Source of the DNA: Streptomyces sp. HNM0575 | Lineage (GTDB): Bacteria; Actinomycetota; Actinomycetes; Streptomycetales; Streptomycetaceae | Length of the DNA: 64,000 nucleotides | NCBI RefSeq assembly: GCF_012726265.1 | Contig: NZ_JAASAG010000002.1 | Location: 62,001-126,000, forward strand | Reading direction: 5' to 3' | In this document: positions 33,589 to 41,420 of the stretch, piece by piece | Numbering within the stretch: position 1 is the stretch's first letter | How the letters are laid out: each line of letters opens with the position of its first letter | Position numbers and translations under genes: made by a program | The notes under the pieces: generated by a model | Told to the model about the DNA's origin: nothing | What the model saw: the letters and a program-made list of their open reading frames with translations, nothing else | Databases searched by the model: none

Positions 33589-36243
33589 TCACAGCCGCGG
33601 GTCGACCGGCTCCGACTCCAGCGCCAGTACGGCGAACACCGCCTCGTGCACCCTCCACAGCGGCTCACCCGCCGCCAGCCGGTCCAGCGCCTCCAGACCC
33701 AGCGCGTACTCGCGCAGCGCGAGCGACCGCTTGTGCCCCAGGGAGCGGGAGCGCAGCCGCGAAAGCTGCCCCGGCAGGGTGTACTCGGGCCCGTAGACGA
33801 TCCGCAGGTACTCCTGGCCGCGGCACTTCACGCCCGGCTGCACCAGGCCCTTCGCACCCAGCACCAGGGCGTCCCGCGGCTTGACGACCATGCCCTCGCC
33901 GCCCGACGCGGTCGTCTCCAGCCACCACTTCTCCGCGGCGGCCTCGCTCTCCGGGTCGGAGGTGTCCACCGTGATCCGTGCGGTGCTCCGCAGCAGCGGC
34001 CGGCGGCCCGCGGACTGCGCCGCGCCGCGGTCGGCCTCCACCAGCCGGTCCAGCCAGGCCAGTTGCTCGCCGTGCGGCACCGCCGCCAGGGAGCGTCCCT
34101 CGGCGGCGAGCAGCTGGAACGGTGCCAGCCGCACGCCGTCCAGCCCGTCCACCGGCCAGCAGTAGCGGCGGTAGGCGTCGGTGAACGCCGAGGCGCAGCC
34201 AGCCCGTTCACGCTGCCGCTCCAGCAGTTCCGCCACGTCCACGCCGCGCGCTCCGGCGTCCCGCAGCGCGCCGACCGCCGGCGGGAGGACCGCGCGGGCG
34301 GCGGCGCCGACGGCCGCGTACTGCCTGCGCAGCAGACCCGACGCCTTCAGCGACCACGGAAGCATCTCCGCGTCCAGCAGCAGCCAGTCCGTGGCCAGTT
34401 CGTCCCACAGCCCGGCCGCCGCGACCGCTTCGCGCAGCCTCCGTACGACCTCCTCGCACGTCCCGGCGTCGTCGAAGAACGGCCGCCCCGTCCTGGTGTG
34501 CACGGCGCCGGTGGTGCCGTCCGCCGCGCCGAAGCGCCGCCGGGCGGCCTCCGCGTCGCGGCACACCACGGCCACCGCACGCGAGCCCATGTGCTTCTCC
34601 TCGCACACCAACTCCCCCACGCCGTCCGCCCGGTAGGCCGCGAACGCCTCCCGCGGATGCTCCAGGAAGCCCTCCTCGGACGAGGTGGCGCACGGCGCCA
34701 TCGTCGGCGGCAGATACACCAGCCACCGCGGGTCGACGGCGAACCGGCTCATCACCTCCAGCGCCGCCGCCGAGTTCTCCTCCCGCACGGAGACCCGGCC
34801 GTGGTGCGCGGTCTCGACGATCCGCCGCCCGGCGACGTCGGTCAGCTCCAGCGGACGCTCCCGGTGGCCGCGGTCCGCCCCGTGCCCGTGCCCGCCCGGC
34901 TCGTCCAGCGGTCGCACCGGCTCGTACCAGACCTGCCCGGCGTCGACGTCGACGAGTTCGCGCTCGGGCCAGCGCAGCGCCGTCAGCTTTCCGCCGAAGA
35001 CGCAACCGGTGTCCAGGCAGAGGGTGTTGTTCACCCACGACGCGGACGGCACCGGCGTGTGCCCGTACACGACGGCCGCGCGGCCCCGGTACTCCTCGGC
35101 CCACGGATAGCGCACGGGCAGGCCGTACTCGTCGGTCTCGCCCGTGGTGTCCCCGTACAGCGCGAAGGAGCGCACCCGGCCGGACGTGCGGCCGTGGTAC
35201 TTCTCGATCAGTCCCGCGTGGCAGACGACGAGGCCGCCGCCGTCGAGCACGTAGTGGCTGACGAGGGAGTCGATGAACGACCCGACCCGCCGCGTGAACT
35301 CCTCGCTCTCGCCTTCCATCTGGGCGACCGTCTCGGCCAGTCCGTGGGTGAGGCGCACCTTGCGGCCCTTGAGGTGCCGGCCGAACTTGTTCTCGTGGTT
35401 GCCGGGCACGCACAGCGCGTTCCCCGCCTCCGTCATGCCCATCACCAGCCGCAGCACACCGGGGCTGTCCGGGCCGCGGTCGACGAGGTCGCCGACGAAG
35501 ACGGCAGTGCGGCCCTCGGGGTGGCGCGCGTCCACGGGCCGGCCCTCGTCGTCCCGCACGAGTGCGTAGCCGAGCCGCTCCAGCAGCGACTCCAGCTCGG
35601 CGCGGCAGCCGTGCACGTCGCCGACGATGTCGAACGGGCCGGTCAGATGCCGCAGGTCGTTGTAGCGCTTCTCGATGACGATCCGTGCCGCCTCAGCCTC
35701 CTCGGGGCCGCGCAGCACGTGCACCTTGCGGAAGCCCTCGCGCTGCAACGAGCCCATGGAGCGGCGCAGTTCGCGCCGCTGACGCGGCAGCACGTGGCGG
35801 CCCATGTCCGCGCGCCCGGGCCGCTGCGCGTTGCGCTCCGCGCACAGCTTCTCCGGCATGTCGAGGACGATCGCGACGGGCAGCACGTCGTGCTCGCGTG
35901 CCAGCTTCACCAGCGACTTGCGCGCCTCGGGCTGCACGTTGGTCGCATCGACCACGGTGAGGCGGCCGGCGGCGAGCCGCTTGCCGGCGATGTGGTGCAG
36001 GACGTCGAAGGCGTCGCGGGTGGCGCCCTGGTCGTTCTCGTCGTCGGCGACGAGACCGCGGCAGAAGTCGGAGGAGAGCACCTGGGTGGGCAGGAAGTGC
36101 CTGTGGGCGAACGTGGACTTGCCCGAGCCGGTGACGCCGACGAGGACGACGAGGCAGAGGTCGGGCACGCCGAGAGCCGCCCCGGTGGTCTCCGGGCCGC
36201 CGGTTCGCTGCGTGGTGCCGGTGCGCTGCGTGCTGCCGGTCAT
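33589..36243 (-). CDS. pnkp: polynucleotide kinase-phosphatase (RNA repair)
   Basis: An 884-residue bacterial Pnkp with its three domains in order. The 5'-kinase has P-loop GVTGSGKST near residues 36-44. The metallophosphoesterase has GDVHGCRAEL, VFVGDLVDRGPDS, VPGNHENKFGRHL and YGHTPV. The ligase-like adenylyltransferase has EEKHMGSRAV carrying the nucleotidyl Lys, and later GEGMVVKPRD. Length fits the family. It repairs tRNA and other RNAs cut by ribotoxins, leaving or sealing ends together with Hen1. The start ATG overlaps the Hen1 stop as ATGA, so the two are translated together. The first about 20 residues are a Thr/Gly repeat not usual in the family. It is intracellular, with no signal sequence. 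Confidence 0.96.
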   Translation of the reverse strand: MTGSTQRTGTTQRTGGPETTGAALGVPDLCLVVLVGVTGSGKSTFAHRHFLPTQVLSSDFCRGLVADDENDQGATRDAFDVLHHIAGKRLAAGRLTVVDATNVQPEARKSLVKLAREHDVLPVAIVLDMPEKLCAERNAQRPGRADMGRHVLPRQRRELRRSMGSLQREGFRKVHVLRGPEEAEAARIVIEKRYNDLRHLTGPFDIVGDVHGCRAELESLLERLGYALVRDDEGRPVDARHPEGRTAVFVGDLVDRGPDSPGVLRLVMGMTEAGNALCVPGNHENKFGRHLKGRKVRLTHGLAETVAQMEGESEEFTRRVGSFIDSLVSHYVLDGGGLVVCHAGLIEKYHGRTSGRVRSFALYGDTTGETDEYGLPVRYPWAEEYRGRAAVVYGHTPVPSASWVNNTLCLDTGCVFGGKLTALRWPERELVDVDAGQVWYEPVRPLDEPGGHGHGADRGHRERPLELTDVAGRRIVETAHHGRVSVREENSAAALEVMSRFAVDPRWLVYLPPTMAPCATSSEEGFLEHPREAFAAYRADGVGELVCEEKHMGSRAVAVVCRDAEAARRRFGAADGTTGAVHTRTGRPFFDDAGTCEEVVRRLREAVAAAGLWDELATDWLLLDAEMLPWSLKASGLLRRQYAAVGAAARAVLPPAVGALRDAGARGVDVAELLERQRERAGCASAFTDAYRRYCWPVDGLDGVRLAPFQLLAAEGRSLAAVPHGEQLAWLDRLVEADRGAAQSAGRRPLLRSTARITVDTSDPESEAAAEKWWLETTASGGEGMVVKPRDALVLGAKGLVQPGVKCRGQEYLRIVYGPEYTLPGQLSRLRSRSLGHKRSLALREYALGLEALDRLAAGEPLWRVHEAVFAVLALESEPVDPRL

Positions 36244-37757
36244 CTCGGTTCCTCCTTCGCTCCGCCCGTCCCTCCGGGCTCACCGGTCTCTACGGCCTCA
36301 CCGGTCCCTACGGCCTCCGGGCTCACGGCCCGGAACACCGCCATCTGCGTCGGCGGGCCCACCTCGGGGTCGTCGTCGCCGACCGGCCGGTACTCGACTC
36401 CGTATCCGTAGCGGCCCGCCACCTCCTCGGCCCAGGCACGGAACTGCTTCCTGTCCCACTCGAAGCGGTGGTCGGGGTGGCGGACGCTCCCGGCGGGCAG
36501 CGACTCCCAGCGGACGTTGTACTCGGCGTTCGGCGTGGTCACCACGACGGACCGCGGCGCGGCCACGGCGAAGACCGCGTGCTCCAGGGCGGGCAGCCGC
36601 GGCGGGTCCACGTGCTCGACGACCTCGCTGAGCACCGCCGCGTCGTACCCCTTCAGCCGTGCGTCGCTGTAGGCGAGCGAGCCCTGCATCAGCTTCACGC
36701 GTGCCGCCTGCCGCTCCGGCATCCGCTCCAGGCGCAGCCGCCGGGCCGCCTCGTTCAGCGCGCGCACCGACACGTCCACGCCCACGATCTGGGTCCAGCG
36801 GCCGTCCTTCAGCAGCTCGCCCACCAACTGCCCCTGGCCGCAGCCCAGATCGAGCACGCGCCGTGCCCCCGTCTCCTCCAGCGCGCGAACGACCGCCGCA
36901 CGGCGCCGCACCGCAAGCGGCACCGGCCGCTCCTCGGTGTCGGCCTCCTCGTCGACGGCGTTGTCCAGCTCCTCCGCCTCGCTGTCGTCCGCCTCGGCGA
37001 GCCTCGCCAGCTCCAGCCGCTCCATCGCGTCACGGGTCAGCGCCCGGCGCCGGGCCAGATAGCGCCGGGTGATCAGCTCCTGCTCGGGGTGCCCGGGCAG
37101 CCAGCCCTCGCCGGCGCGCAGCAGCTTGTCGACCTCGTCCGGCGCCACCCAGTAGTGCTTCGCGTCGTCCAGCACCGGCAGCAGTACGTACAGATGGCGC
37201 AAGGCGTCCGACAGCCGCGCCTCCCCGGTGAGGGCCAGGCGCACGTACCGCGACCCGCCCCAGTCGGGGAACTCCTCGTCGAGCGGCAGCACTTCGGCCC
37301 CGACGCTCCACCCCAGCGGCTCCAGCAGCCGCCGCACCAGGGCGGGGCCGCCGCGCGCGGGCAGCACGGGCACGTCGATGCGCAGCGGCAGCGCACGCTC
37401 CGCGAGGGCGGGCCTGGCGTCGCAACGGCCGCGCAGCGCGCTGGAGAAGACCGTGCGCAGAGCGACCGCGAGCAGCGAAGACGCCGCATACGGACGGTCG
37501 TTGACGTACTGCGCGAGCGCGGAGTCGGGCGCGCCGCCGCGGCCCTTGCCCTTCCCGCGGCGGACCAGCGACACCGGGTCCACGTCGAGCAGGAGCGCGG
37601 CGGTGCAGCGCTCGGGCGACGCCTCGGGGTAGAAGACGTGCGCGTCGCCGTACGAGGTGGCGAACCGCTGGGCCTTCTCCGGGTGCTTGTGCAGCAGAAA
37701 GCCCAGGTCGGTCGCCGGATCCCGCGCGTTTCCTTCGGTGCTTATCGTCAAGAACAC
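36240..37757 (-). CDS. hen1: bacterial Hen1 RNA 3'-terminal 2'-O-methyltransferase
   Basis: A 505-residue protein. The N-terminal about 260 residues match the Hen1 N-terminal domain that contacts and activates Pnkp (LTISTEGNARDPATDLGFLL, KHPEKAQRFATSYGDAHVFY, DVDPVSLVRRGKG). The C-terminal half is the methyltransferase: VLDLGCGQGQLVGELLKD for SAM and SEVVEHVDPPRL with its Glu/Glu/His metal ligands. TPNAEYNVRWESL and VRHPDHRFEWDRKQF complete the Hen1 active site. It methylates the 2'-OH at the break before ligation, which protects repaired RNA from being cut again at the same site. The start is GTG 37757, very close to the divergent LAL gene. The last 20 residues are a Gly/Glu/Thr tail. Confidence 0.96.
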   Translation of the reverse strand: MFLTISTEGNARDPATDLGFLLHKHPEKAQRFATSYGDAHVFYPEASPERCTAALLLDVDPVSLVRRGKGKGRGGAPDSALAQYVNDRPYAASSLLAVALRTVFSSALRGRCDARPALAERALPLRIDVPVLPARGGPALVRRLLEPLGWSVGAEVLPLDEEFPDWGGSRYVRLALTGEARLSDALRHLYVLLPVLDDAKHYWVAPDEVDKLLRAGEGWLPGHPEQELITRRYLARRRALTRDAMERLELARLAEADDSEAEELDNAVDEEADTEERPVPLAVRRRAAVVRALEETGARRVLDLGCGQGQLVGELLKDGRWTQIVGVDVSVRALNEAARRLRLERMPERQAARVKLMQGSLAYSDARLKGYDAAVLSEVVEHVDPPRLPALEHAVFAVAAPRSVVVTTPNAEYNVRWESLPAGSVRHPDHRFEWDRKQFRAWAEEVAGRYGYGVEYRPVGDDDPEVGPPTQMAVFRAVSPEAVGTGEAVETGEPGGTGGAKEEPR

Positions 37758-38014
37758 CCGGCCGAGTATCGCCGCTCGTGCCGCGCTCCCCCACCGCTTT
37801 TTCCCGCGTCGGCGCCCGCGCGGCGGCTTCCCGTACGGCGGGTCCGCGGGTCCGTACGGGAAGCCGGTACGTCACACCTCCGAACCGCGCCCGGCCGCAT
37901 CCGGACCGCACACCCGAACACTCGGGATCCGCCAATTCCCGTACGTACGGCCCCGCTCCGGGCGGCGCGGTCCCTACTCTGCTGCGAGCCGACTTCCTGC
38001 GAGGGGGCGACAGC

Positions 38015-41002
38015 GTGGATGCTCCGACAGCATGGCCCTTCGTCGGACACGAGCGTGAGATCGCGGACTTCGACGAGGCGCTGGCGAACGAAGAGTGGCA
38101 CGCGTACGTCGTCCACGGACCGCAGGGCATCGGCAAGTCGCGCTTCGCGCAGATCTGCCGCGAGCGCGCGGAACACCGAGGCCACGCGACGGGCAACGCG
38201 ATAGCCGCCTTCGAACAGGGCTTTCCGCTGGCCTCGTTGGCGCATCTGCTGCCGCAGGGCACGAACACCGGGGACGCGGTGGCGCTGTTCGGGAAGGCCC
38301 GCGATGCGCTGACGGCTAGGAGCGGGTCGGTCGGCGGCGGCGCCGATGCGGGGGCCCGGCCGGGGGCCGGGCGGGGGGCCGGGGCTGAGGGCGGAGCCGG
38401 GGGCGTGACCGGGACCGAGACCCGGGCCAGGGCCGGGGCCGGGGCCGGGGCCGAGACGGCGACCCGGTTCGGGTCGGGGACGGGAACCGGGTCCGGAGCG
38501 GGAACCGCGGCCCGGAGCGGGTCCGCGACCGGGACCGGGGCCGAGACCGGCGCTGATGCAGGAGCCCGTTCCGCTCCCCGTAGGTTCACCCTCGTCGTCG
38601 ACGAACTCGACGGACTCGACGAGGCGTCCGCGTCGCTCACGGCCCAACTCCTCGAAGCCAAGGCCGTGTTCCTCGTCGCCACCGTCGGCTCGCTACAGAG
38701 CCTCGGCCTCGCCGCGTACCGCCTTCAGTCGGGCGCCCAGGTCCGCCGCACCGACCTCGCCGCCCTCAGCGAGCCGCAGACCGGCGCGGTGATGCGCCGG
38801 GTGCTCGGCGGCCCCGTCGAGCCGCGCACCGTCTCGCTGCTGCACCGGATCAGCGGCGGAAACCCCTGCTATCTCCGCGAGTTCGTCGTCCAGTCCCTCG
38901 CGGAGGAGAGCCTGGTCTTCGAGGACGGCGAGTCGTGGACGCTGATCTCCGACGTCGGCGTCACCCCGCTGCTGACGGAGATGGTCGAGCGCAGCCTGGC
39001 CGGTGTCTCGGCCGAGACCCGCAGGGCGCTGAACCGGATCGCGCTGTGCCAGCCCGTGGACGCCTCCACCCTCCGCGACGGCGCGCTCGACGAGCTCGAA
39101 GTCCTGGGCTTCACACGCACGGTGCGGGAAGGGCGCCGCGAATCGGTCTCCCTGCGCCATCCCGCGCACGAGAAGGTGCTGCGCTCCGCGATCCCCTCCA
39201 CCGAGCGGCGGCGCATCCTCGGCGACGAGGCCCAACTGATGCGGGCCAAAGGCGCGAAGCGGCTCACGGACAAGATCCGGATCGCCTCCTGGCAGCTCGC
39301 CGCCACCGGCTCGGCCGACCCCGACATGCTGCTGCGTGCCGCGACGTTCGCCCGCCGCACGCAGAACTTCCGTACGGTACGCGAGCTTTCACGCGCAGCG
39401 TGCCGCGAGGGCGAGGACTTCCTCTCCCGGCTGCTGCTCGCCGAATCCCTCTACGAACTCGGCGACTTCGCCGGCGCGTGGGAGGTCTTCGACGAGGCGG
39501 CCGAGCGTACGGACGGCGAGTTCGACCGGCTGCTCCTCGCGCTGGGCAGGTCGCGGCTGCTGGCATGGGGCTGCATCGATGCCCGCAAGGCGCTGGACGT
39601 CAACGCGGAGGCTGCCCGCGAGATCACCGAACCGCGGCACCTGGAGGCGCTGACCGCGTCCCGCGGCGCGATCCTCATGGCCTTCGGACGGCCCGAGGAG
39701 GCGCTGCGCGTGACCGGACGCACCGGGCCCGACGGCTTCGAGGACTCCCGGGACTTCGGGGAGATCCGGGACTTCGAGGAGGTCCGGGACTCCGAGAAGA
39801 TGCGGGGCTTCGGGGAGATGCGGGGCTTCGAGGACTTCGGGGGATTCGAGGGCAACTGCCTCGCCGGCGTCCTCGGCAACGGCTCGCGGGCCACGGCGCT
39901 GGTCGCCACGGGCCGGGTGAAGGAGGGCCTGGAGGCCGCACACGAGGCGTACGACGAGCGGGTACGCCTGGAGGAGTCCCCGGCGATACCGCACCCGGTG
40001 GAGTACCTGGCCATCGTCATGTTCGCGCTGGAGGAGGAGGGCAGGCTCGACGAGGCCTACAAGACCGGCGAACGGGGCTGGCAGGAGGCCCTCGCCGACG
40101 ACGTCGCGGGCGCGGAGGCGCTGATCGCCGGGGCGCTCGCACGGTGCGCGCTGCTGCTGGGGCGGCCCGCAGAGGCGCGCCGCTGGGCCGCGCAGTCTGC
40201 GTGCATCGCCTCTCGCAACTCCTTCCCCGGCACCCTCCACGTCGCACTGGCCCGCAAGGCCGAGGCGTGCGCGCTGATGCAGGACGTGCCCGCCGCGGCG
40301 AAGGCCGTCGCGGCGAGCGCGGACCTGCCGCGCTGGGGCGCCTTCCGCTCCGAACTGCCGCTGGGCCGGGCGTGGTTGCTCGCCGCGCAGGGCAAGCAGC
40401 AGGCCGCGCGCAGCGTGCTGTGGGAGGCGGCGGAGGACGCCCGTGCGGCGGGTCATCTCGCGAGCGAGGCGAGGATCCTCACCGACATCGCCCGCCTCGG
40501 GGACCCGCGGGGCCCCGAGCCCCGGCTGACGCACATCGCGGACATCTCGGACGGACGGCTCATACGCGCACGCGCCGCATTCGTCGCCGCGCTCGCCGCG
40601 GGAGACCCCGAGCGGCTGACGGACGGCGCCCGCGCGCTGGAGGAGACCGGCGCCTCACTGATCGCCGCCGAGGCAGCCGCCTCGGCGTGCAACCAGTGGA
40701 GCCAACGCGGCGAACAGCGCCCGGCGACGGCCGCCGAGAACCTCTCCTTCGCCCTCCAGCGCCACTGCGAACACGCCCGCACCCCGGGCCTCACAGTGCT
40801 CGGCGCCGCCAAGCACCTCACCGCACGCGAGGCCGAGATCGCGGGCCTCGTCTGCTCCGGCCTCACGAACATCGAGGTGGCGGAGACGGTCACGATCTCC
40901 AAACGCACGGTCGACAACCACCTCCAGAACATCTACCGAAAGCTGGGCGTCCGCAGCCGGCGCGCCCTCCGGGCGGAGTACCTGAGAGAGGACTTCGCCT
41001 GA
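38015..41002 (+). CDS. LAL-family LuxR regulator
   Basis: A 995-residue large ATP-binding LuxR regulator. GTG 38015 is chosen: GAGGGGG lies 7 bases upstream and the protein then starts PTAWPFVGHEREIADF, the normal LAL beginning. The AAA part has Walker A VVHGPQGIGKSRF near residue 36, a DELDGLDEAS Walker B-like element and a sensor region. The middle is helical (TPR/MalT-like). The C-terminal HTH is LTAREAEIAGLVCSGLTNIE, SKRTVDNHLQNIYRKL and GVRSRRALRAEY. Two expansions are unusual: a Gly/Ala/Thr-rich insert at about residues 105-188 inside the ATPase domain, and seven 18-bp repeats at residues 573-614. It is divergent from Hen1-Pnkp and might control it. Confidence 0.93.
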   Translation: MDAPTAWPFVGHEREIADFDEALANEEWHAYVVHGPQGIGKSRFAQICRERAEHRGHATGNAIAAFEQGFPLASLAHLLPQGTNTGDAVALFGKARDALTARSGSVGGGADAGARPGAGRGAGAEGGAGGVTGTETRARAGAGAGAETATRFGSGTGTGSGAGTAARSGSATGTGAETGADAGARSAPRRFTLVVDELDGLDEASASLTAQLLEAKAVFLVATVGSLQSLGLAAYRLQSGAQVRRTDLAALSEPQTGAVMRRVLGGPVEPRTVSLLHRISGGNPCYLREFVVQSLAEESLVFEDGESWTLISDVGVTPLLTEMVERSLAGVSAETRRALNRIALCQPVDASTLRDGALDELEVLGFTRTVREGRRESVSLRHPAHEKVLRSAIPSTERRRILGDEAQLMRAKGAKRLTDKIRIASWQLAATGSADPDMLLRAATFARRTQNFRTVRELSRAACREGEDFLSRLLLAESLYELGDFAGAWEVFDEAAERTDGEFDRLLLALGRSRLLAWGCIDARKALDVNAEAAREITEPRHLEALTASRGAILMAFGRPEEALRVTGRTGPDGFEDSRDFGEIRDFEEVRDSEKMRGFGEMRGFEDFGGFEGNCLAGVLGNGSRATALVATGRVKEGLEAAHEAYDERVRLEESPAIPHPVEYLAIVMFALEEEGRLDEAYKTGERGWQEALADDVAGAEALIAGALARCALLLGRPAEARRWAAQSACIASRNSFPGTLHVALARKAEACALMQDVPAAAKAVAASADLPRWGAFRSELPLGRAWLLAAQGKQQAARSVLWEAAEDARAAGHLASEARILTDIARLGDPRGPEPRLTHIADISDGRLIRARAAFVAALAAGDPERLTDGARALEETGASLIAAEAAASACNQWSQRGEQRPATAAENLSFALQRHCEHARTPGLTVLGAAKHLTAREAEIAGLVCSGLTNIEVAETVTISKRTVDNHLQNIYRKLGVRSRRALRAEYLREDFA
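39731..39856. repeat. seven 18-bp tandem repeats in the LAL gene
   Basis: Seven consecutive 18-mers read gacggcttcgaggactcc, cgggacttcggggagatc, cgggacttcgaggaggtc and so on. They encode DGFEDS, RDFGEI, RDFEEV, RDSEKM, RGFGEM, RGFEDF and GGFEGN. The unit conserves Phe and acidic positions, giving an Arg/Phe/acidic stretch within the helical region. Confidence 0.92.
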
Positions 41003-41420
41003 CGCCCGCCGCCTCGGAGCAACGGGCGGGCGGCCCCGACAACTGGCGCCACCGCGCCCGGGGACCCGGACCTCCGGCGGGGGTTCCGCCTCCTCCGCGA
41101 GCGGCGCGGCGGCGGCCGGTCCGAACGCCCCCGAGCGCCACCTCGGAGCAATGGGCGGGCGGGCGGGAAACACCCCCCACGGCGGCGCGCCCGCCCACCA
41201 ACGGCACCCCGCCCCACGCCCAGGCGCACCCCGAACCCACCCAACCCGCACGGACGTTCACGCGCCGCACGCCCCGACCACACACACGTCGGCACGGCGC
41301 CAGCCGCTGCCGACCGGGTCCGAACGCCACCTCGGAGCAACGGGCGGGCGGGCGGGAAACACACCCACCGCGGCGGCGCAGCCGCCACCCCGTCACAACC
41401 CGCGGCCGCCAGGCCGCCCC
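41003..41420. repeat. gene-free gap with three related dispersed repeats
   Basis: The gap between the convergent LAL and paralog B genes holds no gene but has a repeated sequence. Copies at 41118-41188 and 41317-41380 share ggtccgaacgcc, then cctcggagcaa(t/c)gggcg, a run of gggc units, gggaaacac and cggcggcgc. A shorter copy of the core is at 41011-41033. Each copy is about 60-70 bp. No protein is evident. Confidence 0.75.
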
